From contig NZ_SLZQ01000016.1 of assembly GCF_004342585.1 (NCBI RefSeq), forward strand, positions 19,319 to 83,318: DNA of 64,000 nucleotides. The letters are read 5' to 3'. Positions 47,477 to 58,035 of this stretch are shown piece by piece. The stretch comes from Paucimonas lemoignei (GTDB lineage Bacteria > Pseudomonadota > Gammaproteobacteria > Burkholderiales > Burkholderiaceae_D). Every line of letters begins with the position of its first letter. The stretch's first letter is position 1. A model generated the notes under the pieces. It was not told where the DNA came from, did not search any database, and saw only the letters and a list, made by a program, of their open reading frames with translations. The position numbers and the translations under genes are program-made.

Positions 47477-47528
47477 ATGAGCAAAACCCTTCCATAAACA
47501 TGCTTCATTTGCCATCAAAAGCTTGAAT

Positions 47529-47558
47529 TTGACGCCAAGCCTTTGAAAAGGCTATAAT
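47529..47558 (+). promoter_or_regulatory. Promoter of rplM-rpsI
   Basis: TTGACG, 18 nt, perfect TATAAT. Predicted start near 47565, giving a leader of about 126 nt that opens with an 8-bp hairpin GTTCTTCC/GGAAGAAC (47564-47588). Confidence 0.75.
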
Positions 47559-47690
47559 TTTCGGTTCTTCCATTTGCTCAGGAAGAACACAACAAGGATG
47601 TGTCCGCAAAACGAAGCAATAAAAAGTCATTGCAAAGCCCGCGGAACCGCCATCAAGTGAGCATTTATTTCTCCATTTAGGAAAGTCAAC

Positions 47691-48119
47691 ATGAAAACCT
47701 TTTCCGCAAAAGGCCATGAGGTCAAGCGCGACTGGTTCGTGATTGACGCGACGGACAAAGTCCTCGGACGTGTTGCCAGCGAAGTGGCACGCCGACTGCG
47801 CGGCAAGCACAAACCCGAATTCACTCCGCACGTCGACACGGGCGATTTCATCGTCGTGATCAATGCCGGCAAACTGCGCGTCACCGGTACCAAGTCGCTG
47901 AACAAGAAGTACTACCGCCATTCCGGCTATCCGGGCGGTATCTACGAAACCAATTTCGAGAAGATGCAAGCCCGCTTCCCGGGCCGCGCGCTGGAAAAGG
48001 CTGTCAAAGGCATGCTGCCCAAGGGCCCGCTCGGCTACGCGATGATCAAGAAGCTGAAAGTGTATGCGGAAGCTTCGCACCCGCACTCCGCCCAGCAACC
48101 CCAGGCACTCGAATTCTAA
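47691..48119 (+). CDS. rplM: 50S ribosomal protein L13
   Basis: Ribosomal protein of 142 residues, full length ([59 protein letters not shown]). AGGAAAG precedes the ATG. It is followed after 9 bp by rpsI, the universal L13-S9 pair, and driven by a strong promoter at 47529-47558. Confidence 0.99.
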   Translation: MKTFSAKGHEVKRDWFVIDATDKVLGRVASEVARRLRGKHKPEFTPHVDTGDFIVVINAGKLRVTGTKSLNKKYYRHSGYPGGIYETNFEKMQARFPGRALEKAVKGMLPKGPLGYAMIKKLKVYAEASHPHSAQQPQALEF

Positions 48120-48128
48120 GGAACAGAC

Positions 48129-48521
48129 ATGATCGGTAACTACAATTACGGAACCGGCCGTCGCAAGAGTGCAGTGGCTCGCGTGTTCATCAAGGCTGGC
48201 AGCGGCAAGATCACTGTCAACGGCAAACCGGCTGCGGAATACTTTTCTCGCGAAACCGGCCTGATGGTGATCCGTCAGCCGCTGGAACTGACCGGCAACC
48301 TCGAGCGTTTCGACATCATGGTCAACGTCCATGGCGGCGGCGAATCCGGCCAGTCCGGTGCTGTGCGTCACGGCATTACCCGTGCCCTGATCGATTACGA
48401 TGCTTCGCTGAAGCCGGAACTGTCCAAGGCAGGCTTCGTTACCCGCGATGCACGTGAAGTCGAACGTAAGAAAGTCGGTCTGCGTAAAGCACGCCGCGCC
48501 AAGCAGTTCTCGAAGCGTTAA
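48129..48521 (+). CDS. rpsI: 30S ribosomal protein S9
   Basis: Ribosomal protein of 130 residues ([21 protein letters not shown]-terminal [17 protein letters not shown], whose last Arg reaches the P-site tRNA). AAGGAA precedes the ATG. A terminator lies 20 bp downstream. Confidence 0.99.
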   Translation: MIGNYNYGTGRRKSAVARVFIKAGSGKITVNGKPAAEYFSRETGLMVIRQPLELTGNLERFDIMVNVHGGGESGQSGAVRHGITRALIDYDASLKPELSKAGFVTRDAREVERKKVGLRKARRAKQFSKR

Positions 48522-48541
48522 TCTCTACGCTTTACACTGTC

Positions 48542-48575
48542 AAAAGCCGCCTGGTTCATGCCTGGCGGCTTTTTT
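48542..48575 (+). terminator. Intrinsic terminator of rplM-rpsI
   Basis: Stem AAAAGCCGCC/GGCGGCTTTT with a 12-nt loop, T6 tract at 48570-48575. Confidence 0.9.
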
Positions 48576-48692
48576 CAAGCCTGTTCCTTTTTTCGCGACT
48601 TGTGCTCCGATCTGGATTCATGCACAGCGCATCGCGAGCAGACATCAAGCCTGCCTCTTTAGCCGCTCTCTTTAACGGTTCTCGGCAACGGT

Positions 48693-49508
48693 CTATATCG
48701 TCCTGCGCGGCGGGCGAAATACCTGCGCGTCAGTATAAAAAGCTTCATTCTGGTCGTCCCACCAATGGGGAACACCTAGCACTGGCAGCGGCGTGAAATT
48801 ACCGGTTTGCAGTCCATTTTCCAATTGCCTGCTCACGGCGATGTCGATCCAGGCACGTTGCTGTTCCCGGCTCAGCGAAAAAAATTCCGGTTCCGCCGGC
48901 ACCACCCAGGTATGCGCGGTGATGGCCTTGTAAGGCATGACAAGTTTTTCCATCAGCGCGTGCCCGAACAGGATGACTTCGACGGATTTGCCGAATGCCT
49001 GGCGCTGTTCCAGCAGGGTTTCACGCCAGCGATGCGCGCGTAAGGCACTTACCCAGGCCATATCAGCGCAAATCAGAAGCGCGGCATTTTCATCAAAAAT
49101 CGTGGCGGCGTCGCGCACCTTGCCCCGCGTTCCGGCCTGCTGTGCTTTTTCCGGGTTGGCTGGAACTGAGCGGCGCGCGATCTCCGCGGCCTGCAAAGCG
49201 TTTAACTGTTTTTTAATTGCCGGGAAAGTCAGCCAGACCATCGCATTGAAAAAATCGTGCAGATTCTCACGCGTCGGTATGCCACCGGTCGAACTGATGA
49301 ATTCCTCGTACGCTACGCCCTGTGGCAATGCTTCTTGCGGGACGAATTGAAGCGGAAAGCCGCGATGATTGCACAAGCCCTGCATGCGGGCAGCATCGTT
49401 CAAGGCGGCGCGCCAATCGGCTGCGGCCAGGACGGGTTGCGCCGCAGCTTGCAGAGGGGCGAGCCAGGGCCGGCTCCAGTCTATCGATTGCAGGAATGGC
49501 GCAGTCAC
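48693..49508 (-). CDS. DUF3025-family protein
   Basis: Cytoplasmic protein of 271 residues matching DUF3025: YEEFISSTGGIPTRENLHDF, NAMVWLTFPAIKKQLNALQA, FDENAALLICADMAWVSALR, LFGHALMEKLVMPYKAITAH and a C-terminal PLPVLGVPHWWDDQ. The conserved His and Asp/Glu hint at a metal or catalytic site, but the function is unknown. It starts 33 bp after pyrC on the same strand, probably co-transcribed. Confidence 0.85.
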   Translation of the reverse strand: MTAPFLQSIDWSRPWLAPLQAAAQPVLAAADWRAALNDAARMQGLCNHRGFPLQFVPQEALPQGVAYEEFISSTGGIPTRENLHDFFNAMVWLTFPAIKKQLNALQAAEIARRSVPANPEKAQQAGTRGKVRDAATIFDENAALLICADMAWVSALRAHRWRETLLEQRQAFGKSVEVILFGHALMEKLVMPYKAITAHTWVVPAEPEFFSLSREQQRAWIDIAVSRQLENGLQTGNFTPLPVLGVPHWWDDQNEAFYTDAQVFRPPRRTI

Positions 49509-49541
49509 GGCATCACGGCGCGATGCACAAGCCGGCCAGCT

Positions 49542-50606
49542 TTAAGCCAGCTTCCAACCGATCGTTTCACCGGCATTCAGCGGCACCAGCGTGTTTTCAC
49601 CAAACGGCAATTCGGCCGGCAAGGTCCAGGATTCGCGCTTCAATGTGACCGTCCCGGAATTACGCGGCAAACCGTAGAACGCCGGGCCATTGAAGCTGGC
49701 AAAGGCTTCCAGCTTGTCCAGCGCGTCCACACTATCAAAGGCTTGCGCGTACAGTTCCAGCGCATGCAAGGCGGTATAGCAGCCAGCGCAGCCACAGGCG
49801 TGTTCCTTCAAGCCTTTCGGGTGCGGCGCCGAATCGGTGCCGAGGAAGAATTTGTCGCTGCCGGACGTCGCAGCCTTGACCAGCGCCTGGCGGTGCTCTT
49901 CGCGCTTCAAGATCGGCAGGCAATAGTAATGCGGGCGAATGCCGCCCTTGAAGATTTCATTACGGTTGTACAGCAAGTGGTGCGCGGTGATGGTGGCGCC
50001 GACAAAGCGGTCGGCTTCCGCCACAAATTCAGCCGCCTGGCGCGTGGTGATATGCTCGAACACGACTTTCAATTCCGGCAAGGCGCGGCGCAGCGGTTGC
50101 ATGACGCGTTCGATGAATACCGCTTCGCGATCGAACACGTCGACGGCCGGATCGGTCACTTCGCCATGCACCAACAATGGCAAGCCGACTTCCTGCATGA
50201 CCTCCAGGGTCTTGTAGCATTTGGTTAAGTCCGTCACGCCGGCATCCGAGTTCGTGGTGGCGCCAGCGGGATACAGCTTCAATGCATGGATGAATCCGCT
50301 ATCCTTGGCCCGGCGGATTTCATCGGGAGGCGTATTGTCGGTGAGGTAGAGCGTCATCAAGGGCTCGAACTGCAAGCCTGCCGGCAAGGCAGCCAGAATG
50401 CGCGTGCGGTAAGCGCCAGCCTGTTCGGTGGTGGTGACCGGCGGCTTCAAGTTCGGCATGATGATCGCACGGGCAAACTGGCGCGCGGTATGCGGCAACA
50501 CGCTGGCCAGCACGGCGCCATCGCGCACATGCAAATGCCAGTCATCAGGACGGGTAATGGTGATGCTGGAGGTGATGCTTTCTGGCAGGCTTGCTTGATT
50601 AGACAT
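49542..50606 (-). CDS. pyrC: Dihydroorotase, class II
   Basis: Zinc amidohydrolase of 354 residues for pyrimidine synthesis. Metal ligands in [10 protein letters not shown]; substrate block [12 protein letters not shown]; further sites in [14 protein letters not shown] (the Lys, carbamylated), [22 protein letters not shown] and [10 protein letters not shown] with the catalytic Asp. All expected residues are in place. Confidence 0.97.
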   Translation of the reverse strand: MSNQASLPESITSSITITRPDDWHLHVRDGAVLASVLPHTARQFARAIIMPNLKPPVTTTEQAGAYRTRILAALPAGLQFEPLMTLYLTDNTPPDEIRRAKDSGFIHALKLYPAGATTNSDAGVTDLTKCYKTLEVMQEVGLPLLVHGEVTDPAVDVFDREAVFIERVMQPLRRALPELKVVFEHITTRQAAEFVAEADRFVGATITAHHLLYNRNEIFKGGIRPHYYCLPILKREEHRQALVKAATSGSDKFFLGTDSAPHPKGLKEHACGCAGCYTALHALELYAQAFDSVDALDKLEAFASFNGPAFYGLPRNSGTVTLKRESWTLPAELPFGENTLVPLNAGETIGWKLA

Positions 50607-50704
50607 GATAACTCTCGGGCTCTTCGATCAAGCCGTCATTTTACCCGTCCTGCCCTTCCCGTGCGACGCATCCGCTGCCGGAAATTGTCCCGCTACGCTC
50701 GATT

Positions 50705-51991
50705 TTAAGGATACAGTCCACGCATTTCGTGCGCCTGTAAAACCCTGCTACAGCCGACGATGAAGGCGGCCGTGCGCAACGATACCTTGCGCTCTTTCGC
50801 CAGTTGCCAGACGGCGCCGAATGCTTCACGCATGATGCGGGCCAGTCGCTGATTGATTTCCTCTTCCGTCCAGAAGAAGCTGGAAAAATCCTGCACCCAT
50901 TCGAAGTAGCTGACGGTAACGCCGCCGGCATTGGCGATCACGTCGGGCACGATCAGCACGCCCTTGTCATGCAGGATATCGTCGGCAGCCGGCGTGGTCG
51001 GGCCGTTGGCGCCTTCGACGATGATCTTGGCGCGAATCTGATCCGCATTGGAGGCGGTGATCTGCTGCTCCAGGGCTGCCGGCACCAGGATATCGCAATC
51101 GACCGACCAGAATGCGTCCTGATCATGCAGCGCATCGGCAGCAGCAAAGCCCGCCACTGTCCCGCGTTCGCCGGCATACGCGAGCAAGGCGGGAATATCC
51201 AGGCCGCTTTCGCGCACAACCGTGCCGGCATGGTCCTGCACCGCGACGACCTTGGCGCCGGCTTCGGCAAACAGACGCGCGGCGACGCCGCCGACATTAC
51301 CAAAGCCCTGGATGGCAATCCGCGCGCCCTTGATATCCATTCCGCTTCTGACGGCAGCTTCGCAAGCGACGACATACAGGCCGCGACCAGTGGCGGCTTG
51401 GCGGCCGAGACTGCCGCCAAGGGAGACCGGCTTGCCTGTCACGACACCCGATACGGTACTGCCGGCATTCATGGAATAGGTATCCATCATCCATGCCATG
51501 ATTTGTTCATTGGTGTTGACGTCCGGCGCCGGGATATCCTTTGTCGGGCCGATGATGATGCCGATTTCACTGGTATAGCGCCGCGTCATGCGCTCCAGCT
51601 CGCCGCGCGACAGTGTTTTGGGATCGACACGGATGCCGCCTTTGGCGCCGCCATAAGGCACATTGACTGCGGCATTCTTGATCGTCATCCAGGCCGACAA
51701 GGCCATCACCTCGGAAAGCGTTACGCTCTGGTGAAATCGCACGCCGCCTTTACCCGGGCCGCGCGCGGTATTGTGCTGCACCCGGTAGCCCTCGAAGTGG
51801 GCGATGGTGCCATCGTCGCGCCGGATCGGCACGTCGACCGCGAGAATCAACTTGGGCCGCTTGAGGGTTTCTACTAACGGCGCCAGCGAACCAAGGTAAG
51901 GCGTGACACGATCAATCTGCTCCAGATACACGCCCCACGGGCCGATATCATGCTGGGTCAGATAGCTGGGGATATGGTGCGAAGTCGGCAT
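50705..51991 (-). CDS. gdhA: Glutamate dehydrogenase
   Basis: Hexameric-type enzyme of 428 residues that interconverts glutamate and 2-oxoglutarate. Substrate block [20 protein letters not shown], catalytic Lys in [14 protein letters not shown], the [16 protein letters not shown] loop and the nucleotide fold [14 protein letters not shown]. The Glu/Asp after the fold and overall length resemble NAD-linked (GudB/RocG-like) enzymes; cofactor choice is not certain. Start at 51991, with GGAGG well placed; the 18-codon extension is rejected. Confidence 0.95.
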   Translation of the reverse strand: MPTSHHIPSYLTQHDIGPWGVYLEQIDRVTPYLGSLAPLVETLKRPKLILAVDVPIRRDDGTIAHFEGYRVQHNTARGPGKGGVRFHQSVTLSEVMALSAWMTIKNAAVNVPYGGAKGGIRVDPKTLSRGELERMTRRYTSEIGIIIGPTKDIPAPDVNTNEQIMAWMMDTYSMNAGSTVSGVVTGKPVSLGGSLGRQAATGRGLYVVACEAAVRSGMDIKGARIAIQGFGNVGGVAARLFAEAGAKVVAVQDHAGTVVRESGLDIPALLAYAGERGTVAGFAAADALHDQDAFWSVDCDILVPAALEQQITASNADQIRAKIIVEGANGPTTPAADDILHDKGVLIVPDVIANAGGVTVSYFEWVQDFSSFFWTEEEINQRLARIMREAFGAVWQLAKERKVSLRTAAFIVGCSRVLQAHEMRGLYP

Positions 51992-52154
51992 GCCTGTCCT
52001 CCGTGGTGGTTGCGGCGGCAATGGCCCGGGGTCGTCCGTCGTCACATCTCTGAAGGCATTGCCGGCACATGAGTCTTGAAACGGATGCTATCGGTGTGAC
52101 TTATCTTAGCAAGGATATGCCTGACGTGGCCATTATCCCTCTCGCATACGGCAT

Positions 52155-54023
52155 TTAAGCAACAGCAGTAGGCGCTCCTTCAATATCGGCATCATCCTGA
52201 CTTGGCTCGTCTTCAGAGATTTTTCGCGCCTGCTGCCGGATCCACATTTGCGCATACAAGCCATCTGCTGCCAGCAGGCTGGCATGGGTGCCGCGTTCAA
52301 CGATGCGGCCATGATCCATCACCAGGATTTGCGCGGCATCGGCAATCGTCGACAGCCGATGCGCGATCACGAGCGTGGTGCGGTCCTTGGCAATTTCCTT
52401 GAGCTGCGCCTGGATCGCTTGTTCCGAGCGCGAGTCCAGCGCCGAGGTCGCTTCGTCGAAAATCAGGATTGCCGGATTCTTCAGCAAGGTACGGGCAATT
52501 GCCACGCGCTGCTTTTCGCCACCAGACAGTTTCAGGCCGCGTTCACCCACCATGGTGTCGTAGCCATCCGGCAGCGAGACGATGAAGTCGTGAATCGATG
52601 CTGCTCGCGCGGCAGCAATGATTTGATCTTTGGATGCGCCCGGCTTGCCATAGGCAATGTTGTATTCGATCGTATCATTGAACAGCACGGTATCCTGCGG
52701 CACGATGCCGATCGCCTGGCGCAGCGACGCCTGCGTCACGTCGCGCAAATCCTGGCCATCGATCGTGATGCGTCCTTTCTGCACATCGTAAAAACGGAAG
52801 AGCAGGCGCCCCAGCGTCGACTTGCCAGAGCCGCTATGGCCCACGACCGCGGTGGTCGCGCCGGCGGCGATAGTGAAATCGACATCAAATAAGATCTGGC
52901 GATTTTTTTCATAAGAGAAGTCGACGTGCTCGAACCTGACCTCCGCGCCATGGATCGCCAACGGCTTTGCCCCTGGCGTATCATCGATTTCACGCTCTTG
53001 CTCCAGCAAAGAAAACAGCCGCTCCATGTCTGCCAGGCTTTGCTTGATTTCCCGATAGATCACGCCCAGGAAATTAAGCGGGATATACAGCTGGATCATG
53101 AAGGCATTCACCAGCACCAGGTCGCCCAGGCTCATGCTGCCGTCAATCACGCCGCTAGTCGCACGCCACAGGATCAGGGTTACCGCCGCGGCGATGATGA
53201 AGGCTTGGCCGGTATTCAATAAAGATAAGGAAGTCTGCGACTTGATCGCGGCGCTTTCATAGCTTTGCAAACCCTGATCATAGCGCCGCGCTTCGAGCTC
53301 TTCATTGCCGAAGTACTTGACCGTCTCATAATTGATGAGCGAGTCGATCGCCTTGCTGTTCGCCTTGGAATCATGCTCGTTCATGGTGCGCCGAAAATGC
53401 GTGCGCCATTCGGTCACGATTACCGTGAAAGTGATGTACGTGATCAGCGCGCCGGCGGTAATCACCGAAAACCAGATATCGTATTGCAGCGCCAGGTAAC
53501 CGATCACCAACGATATTTCTATCAGGGTCGGCAGAATCGAGAACAAAGTGTACGACACCAGTGTCGATACGCTGCGCGTGCCGCGCTCGATATCGCGGGT
53601 CATGCCGCCCGTCTGTCGGTTCAGGTGAAAGCGCAGCGAGAGCGAATGCAGGTGGCGGAATACTTTCAGCGCAATCGTGCGCACTGCTCGTTGCGTGACC
53701 TTGGCAAACACGAATTCGCGCAGCTCGGTAAACAAGGTCGTGGACAGACGCAGCAAGCCATACGCCAGCAGCAAGCCAACCGGCATGACCAGCAAGGCGC
53801 GCGCCTGTCCAGGCTCGAGGGTGAGATGATCGACCAGGTGCTTCAGTACCAGCGGCACGCCGACATTGGCCAGCTTGGCGCCGACCAAGAACGCCAGCGC
53901 CAGCACTACCCGGCCCTTGTAAGCCCACAAATATGGCAGCAGAGTTTTAATGGTCACCCAATCCTGGCGCTGATGACCAGCAGGCAGTGCGGGAGCGGGT
54001 TCGGAAGCAGAATAACGTCGCAT
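52155..54023 (-). CDS. Atm1-type ABC exporter (fused permease and ATPase)
   Basis: Half-transporter of 622 residues: six-helix membrane domain (about 35-330) and ATPase (about 375-600) with Walker A GHSGSGKSTLGRLLFRFYD, signature LSGGEKQRVAIAR and Walker B ILIFDEATSALDS. The Atm1/ABCB7 marks are clear: QTGGMTRDIERGTRSVS, LINYETVKYFGNEELEARRY and YDQGLQSYESAAIKSQTSL. Such exporters move glutathione-type thiol or metal conjugates and support Fe-S or heavy-metal handling. Acidic C-terminal tail. Confidence 0.92.
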   Translation of the reverse strand: MRRYSASEPAPALPAGHQRQDWVTIKTLLPYLWAYKGRVVLALAFLVGAKLANVGVPLVLKHLVDHLTLEPGQARALLVMPVGLLLAYGLLRLSTTLFTELREFVFAKVTQRAVRTIALKVFRHLHSLSLRFHLNRQTGGMTRDIERGTRSVSTLVSYTLFSILPTLIEISLVIGYLALQYDIWFSVITAGALITYITFTVIVTEWRTHFRRTMNEHDSKANSKAIDSLINYETVKYFGNEELEARRYDQGLQSYESAAIKSQTSLSLLNTGQAFIIAAAVTLILWRATSGVIDGSMSLGDLVLVNAFMIQLYIPLNFLGVIYREIKQSLADMERLFSLLEQEREIDDTPGAKPLAIHGAEVRFEHVDFSYEKNRQILFDVDFTIAAGATTAVVGHSGSGKSTLGRLLFRFYDVQKGRITIDGQDLRDVTQASLRQAIGIVPQDTVLFNDTIEYNIAYGKPGASKDQIIAAARAASIHDFIVSLPDGYDTMVGERGLKLSGGEKQRVAIARTLLKNPAILIFDEATSALDSRSEQAIQAQLKEIAKDRTTLVIAHRLSTIADAAQILVMDHGRIVERGTHASLLAADGLYAQMWIRQQARKISEDEPSQDDADIEGAPTAVA

Positions 54024-54153
54024 GACAGAAAAGAAAAATTAGCCAGAATGATTTATGCTTTGGCAATCCAGGCGCGGGAATGCCTCATTCTATCAATCCC
54101 GGCACCAGCCCATGTCATTCAGTCGACAACAATATTTTCATTGAATTCACACT

Positions 54154-54576
54154 ATGCCAAGCGATCACCACACAGAACTGCCGGCAGGAAAAATGCCGGA
54201 ACTGCGCATCATGCCTATGCCTGCAGATGCCAACATGCATGGAGATGTATTCGGCGGCTGGATCATGGCACAAGTCGATATCGCCGGCTCGCTGCCTGCC
54301 GCGCGGCGTGCTAACGGCCGGGTTGCCACCGTTGCTGTAAATTCATTCCTGTTCAAGCATCCGGTTTTCGTCGGCGACGTCCTGACTTTTTATGTCGATA
54401 TCATCAAGGTCGGCAAAACCTCGATTACCGTGAGTGTGGAAGTCTATGCGGAACGAAACCGCTTGCAGGCAGAGATCGTGAAAGTGACGGAAGCTATCCT
54501 GACTTATGTGGCGACCGATGAAAAACGCAAGCCGCGGCTATTGCCTGCGCTCGACGTAGCCTCATCGTCAAACTGA
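54154..54576 (+). CDS. YciA-type acyl-CoA thioesterase
   Basis: Hotdog-fold enzyme of 140 residues: PELRIMPMPADANMHGDVFG with the catalytic Asn/His-Asp set, GWIMAQVDIAGSL, and FLFKHPVFVGDVLTFYVDI. Close to YciA, which has broad acyl-CoA specificity. It faces fadD convergently, so this region holds opposite acyl-CoA activities: formation by FadD and hydrolysis here. Confidence 0.9.
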   Translation: MPSDHHTELPAGKMPELRIMPMPADANMHGDVFGGWIMAQVDIAGSLPAARRANGRVATVAVNSFLFKHPVFVGDVLTFYVDIIKVGKTSITVSVEVYAERNRLQAEIVKVTEAILTYVATDEKRKPRLLPALDVASSSN

Positions 54577-54588
54577 AGCCAGCTTCAT

Positions 54589-54615
54589 TTCACCGCCTGT
54601 CCGGCAGGCGGTGAA
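54589..54615. terminator. Bidirectional hairpin between the thioesterase gene and fadD
   Basis: Perfect 11-bp inverted repeat TTCACCGCCTG/CAGGCGGTGAA with loop TCCGG between convergent stops. T-runs are short on both strands. Confidence 0.55.
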
Positions 54616-54627
54616 CGCCATTCATCA

Positions 54628-56328
54628 CTACCCGGGCTGGCTTACGGCAACTGCCGGTTTCTCATCGCGCAATTCGCGCCGCAAAATCTTGCCGACATTA
54701 GTCTTCGGCAGCGTATCGCGGAACTCAATGAATCGTGGCCGCTTATAGCCGGTGAACTGCTGCTTGCAATATGCCATCAGTTGTTCGGCCGTCAGTCCCG
54801 GATCCTTGCGTACCACATACAATTTCACCGCTTCCCCGGAATGGGGATCCGGCACGCCCACACAAGCACACTCCAGCACGCCCCGATGTTCAGCGACCAC
54901 GGATTCAATCTCATTGGGATAGACGTTGAAGCCGGAAACCAGAATCATGTCTTTCTTGCGGTCGACGATACGGATGAAGCCGCGCTCATCCATGATGCCG
55001 ATATCGCCCGTTTTAAAGAAGCCATCAGTCGTCATGACTTTTGCCGTCTCATCAGGACGCCGCCAGTAGCCCGCCATGACTTGCGGTCCGCGCACGGCAA
55101 TCTCGCCCGCCTCACCGACCGGCAAGGGACGGTCTTTGTCATCCAGAATCACGACTTCGGTCGAGGGGAAAGGCAAGCCGATCGTCCCGGTGTATTCCGT
55201 GGTCAGCGCCAGATTGCAGCTCACGACCGGCGACGTTTCAGATAACCCGTAGCCCTCCGCAATCGGGCATCCGGTAACCTGCTTCCAGTGGTCGGCGACG
55301 ACCTTCTGCACCGCCATGCCGCCCCCGATACTGAGCTTCAGGCCGGAGAAATCCAGCTTCGCGAACTCCGGATTATTCAAGAGCGCATTGAAAAGCGTGT
55401 TCACCGCCGGCAGCATGTTGAAGCGGTACTTCGACAGCGTCTTGACGAAGCCGGGAATGTCGCGCGGATTGGCGATCATCACGTTACACGCACCCACCCG
55501 GATACTCAGGAAAAAGCAGGTCAGCAGCGCGAAGATATGATAAAGCGGCAAGGCGCAGATCAAGATTTCCTGCTCAACCTTCGGCGCCTTATCGAGCCCT
55601 GGCCTGAGCCAGAGATCGGCCTGCAGCAGGTTGGCCAGGACATTGCGGTGTAACAGGGTCGCGCCCTTGGCGACCCCGGTCGTGCCGCCGGTGTATTGAA
55701 GGAAGGCGATATCGTCCTGCGTCAACGGGACGGGACGCAGATTCATGCGCGCCGCGTCAGCCATGACCTTGTTGAAGCTCACCGCGCCAGGCAGGCGATA
55801 AGCAGGTACCAGCTTCTTTACATGACGAACAATCAGGTTCACCAGCAAGCCTTTGGCAGCCCCCATCATTTCGCCCATGCTGGCGACGATGACCTGCTTG
55901 ACCTGGGTCTTGGCGATGACCTGCTCCAGCGTATGCGCAAAGTTTTCCAGGATGATGATGGCTTCAGCGCCCGAATCGATCAGTTGATGCTCGAGTTCGC
56001 GCGCCGTATAAAGGGGATTGACGTTGACCACGATGTACCCGGCACGGAGCAACCCGGCAAGCGCCACAGGATACTGCAAGACATTGGGCATCATGATGGC
56101 GACACGCGTGCCCTTTTGCAGGCCTTTTGTCTGCAGCCAGGCGGCCAGCTTCTTGGACATGGCATCGATATCCGCAAAGGTGATGGCCTTGCCCATGCTG
56201 ATGTAGGCTTTGCGGTCCGCGAACTTTCGGAATGAATCATCCAGAAACTGGCCGAGCGACTGGTACTGGCTCAAGTCGATTTCTGCGGGAATGTCAGGCG
56301 GGTAGGATTTCAGCCAGAACTTGTCCAT
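54628..56328 (-). CDS. fadD: Long-chain fatty acid-CoA ligase
   Basis: AMP-forming ligase of 566 residues that activates fatty acids for beta-oxidation. P-loop YTGGTTGVAKGATLLHRN, GYGLSETSPVVSCN, motif FKTGDIGIMDERGFIRIVDR and the catalytic Lys in KTNVGKILRRELRDE near the C-terminus. Start at 56328 (MDKFWLKSYPPDIPAEID), as in other FadD; an upstream extension is spurious. Confidence 0.95.
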   Translation of the reverse strand: MDKFWLKSYPPDIPAEIDLSQYQSLGQFLDDSFRKFADRKAYISMGKAITFADIDAMSKKLAAWLQTKGLQKGTRVAIMMPNVLQYPVALAGLLRAGYIVVNVNPLYTARELEHQLIDSGAEAIIILENFAHTLEQVIAKTQVKQVIVASMGEMMGAAKGLLVNLIVRHVKKLVPAYRLPGAVSFNKVMADAARMNLRPVPLTQDDIAFLQYTGGTTGVAKGATLLHRNVLANLLQADLWLRPGLDKAPKVEQEILICALPLYHIFALLTCFFLSIRVGACNVMIANPRDIPGFVKTLSKYRFNMLPAVNTLFNALLNNPEFAKLDFSGLKLSIGGGMAVQKVVADHWKQVTGCPIAEGYGLSETSPVVSCNLALTTEYTGTIGLPFPSTEVVILDDKDRPLPVGEAGEIAVRGPQVMAGYWRRPDETAKVMTTDGFFKTGDIGIMDERGFIRIVDRKKDMILVSGFNVYPNEIESVVAEHRGVLECACVGVPDPHSGEAVKLYVVRKDPGLTAEQLMAYCKQQFTGYKRPRFIEFRDTLPKTNVGKILRRELRDEKPAVAVSQPG

Positions 56329-56625
56329 GTTTATGCCCTTGTCTCTCTGTATGGATTTATTTGAATGGACGACAGCGGATTGCGCCGCCATCCAAGCCAT
56401 TAATTGTTATTGTTCAATCTGGATGCTATCGGGCGAAACTGGGGAGTGCAAGTGGTTAAGGCAAGAGAGAGTGAATTCTTTGTCGGCGCAAAATCTGCTG
56501 CAGCGCAGTATGGCCAGGCATGAGGCGGCCAGGCTGGAACGATAAGGCCGGCGTCTGTATGAAAATTGAGCACGCATCCCGTATAGACAGGATACGTGCT
56601 CAAGGTACGGCTCAGGCGTTATGAA
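56329..56625. other. Spacer upstream of fadD
   Basis: Holds the fadD promoter region and the terminator of the upstream aminopeptidase gene. No credible ORF. Confidence 0.4.
56561..56603 (-). terminator. Intrinsic terminator of the aminopeptidase gene
   Basis: 9-bp arms TTGAGCACG/CGTGCTCAA (56566-56574/56595-56603) with an inner ATCC/GGAT pairing, then TTTT on the minus strand. Confidence 0.8.
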
Positions 56626-57732
56626 TTACTCGTGCGCGGCAATTTCTTTTCCATCCACCATGGCCGACTGCACCGGCGCTGCCTTGTCGTGCGCAAGACC
56701 CGCCAGGCGCTGGTAGCGCTGCGGCTGCTCAAGCGACGAGAGCGAACGGACGGCTGCATAAAATTTGCCAAGATCCTTCTCCCGGTCCAGCAGCGCGCGG
56801 AATCCCGGCACGAGATCATGGTAAGTGGCGACCAATGCCAGATGCGCATTGCTGAGCGGCTCGGCAAACCAGCGGTCATAGCCAGCATACCCGCCCCACT
56901 GCTTCTTGAGGGTTTGATAATCGTCTTGCATGGCCTGGAAAATCTCCGCCTTGCGCGCAAGCTTTTGCTTGTCATCGGCGGCGCTGGCGTAATTGCTTTC
57001 CAAGGCCTTGCGGGTTTTCAGCAGCAGTTCGAGAAAATCCCGTTTGCGTGCGGCCTGCGCTTCATAATTCTCGCGCAGCTTGTCATCGCCATGCGCTTTT
57101 ACCCAGCGCTCGACGCCGTACTCTTCCACTGCGACCGCAAACGCTTCGTTGAAGCGCGAATCGCCCGGCGCATAGGCGACCTGGTGCGCCAATTCATGGA
57201 ATATCAGGCGGGCCAGTTCGGCTTCCGGATACTGGACGAAAGTCGACAACACCGGGTCGTCAAACCAGCCCAGGGTGGAATAGGCAGGCACGCCGGAAAC
57301 CTGCACATCGTAGTTTTCACGGCGGAGTTCGGCAGCATATGCCAGCGCCTCTTCCTTGTTGTAGTAGCCGCGATAATTCACGCAGCCCGCAACCGGAAAG
57401 CACCATTGCCGCGCTTTCAATGACAGCGCCGGCGTCGCGACGACATTCCACAGCACGTAGGGACGCTTCAGGTCCGCATAGGAAGTAAAGGTGCCATTGT
57501 CCGGCAGGTCCAGTTCCTGCGCGGCGAAACGGCGCATTTCCTTGACCTTGGAAAGCTGGCCTTTCAGCTTGTCATTTACACCGGGGTCAGCCAGCCAGTC
57601 ATCGATCGGGCGCGCCTGCGTCATCAGCGATAGCTGGCCTTGCGCCGCCTGCGCGAAATAACCCAGCTGCGCGCAACCGCTTGCGAGCAATGCCATCCCG
57701 CACAATAGACCGATTTGCCATTTTCTTCCCAT
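56626..57732 (-). CDS. Lipoprotein aminopeptidase (COG4324 / Aminopep family)
   Basis: Protein of 368 residues with a lipobox (MALLASGCAQLGYF, Cys at about 18), so a membrane-anchored lipoprotein. The zinc motif is LIFHELAHQVAY (HExxH) with a downstream Glu in NEAFAVAVEEYG. Conserved block VSGVPAYSTLGWFDDPVLST matches the predicted aminopeptidase family. The start at 57732 follows a GAGG-containing site; the frame beyond it is not supported. Activity is predicted, not shown. Confidence 0.85.
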   Translation of the reverse strand: MGRKWQIGLLCGMALLASGCAQLGYFAQAAQGQLSLMTQARPIDDWLADPGVNDKLKGQLSKVKEMRRFAAQELDLPDNGTFTSYADLKRPYVLWNVVATPALSLKARQWCFPVAGCVNYRGYYNKEEALAYAAELRRENYDVQVSGVPAYSTLGWFDDPVLSTFVQYPEAELARLIFHELAHQVAYAPGDSRFNEAFAVAVEEYGVERWVKAHGDDKLRENYEAQAARKRDFLELLLKTRKALESNYASAADDKQKLARKAEIFQAMQDDYQTLKKQWGGYAGYDRWFAEPLSNAHLALVATYHDLVPGFRALLDREKDLGKFYAAVRSLSSLEQPQRYQRLAGLAHDKAAPVQSAMVDGKEIAAHE

Positions 57733-58035
57733 GCCCTGCCTCGCTCCTGCCAACAAAATTAAATCATGTGTCCGTTTGTTTTTCGTTCCAAGCGGCACTT
57801 GCTCCAGTAAGACTTGATTGAGCGAAAAAGTTCACACAGTAAAAATATACTGCCTTGCATCAAGAACAAGGTGAACAGGATCGCTATAGTTTTCCATTTG
57901 CCGCGGCTGGATAACTTGGCTAGCATCTGACGGAAGATTCGACAGTAGCGTAATATATAGGCAATTTTTCGAACAAACCTGCCGCGCATCGCTTGGCATG
58001 TTAACCATCATGCCGCTGCAGTACTGGTCACTGTC
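57733..58035. other. Divergent spacer between aminopeptidase and M20 genes
   Basis: AT-richer than its surroundings. Holds both upstream regions. No clear promoter pair or repeat; one 76-codon minus-strand ORF here lacks a ribosome site and is rejected. Confidence 0.4.

Noticed and set aside
57759..57989. 76-codon minus-strand ORF with one hydrophobic segment
   Set aside because: No ribosome site, AT-rich spacer, no coding-type third-position bias.
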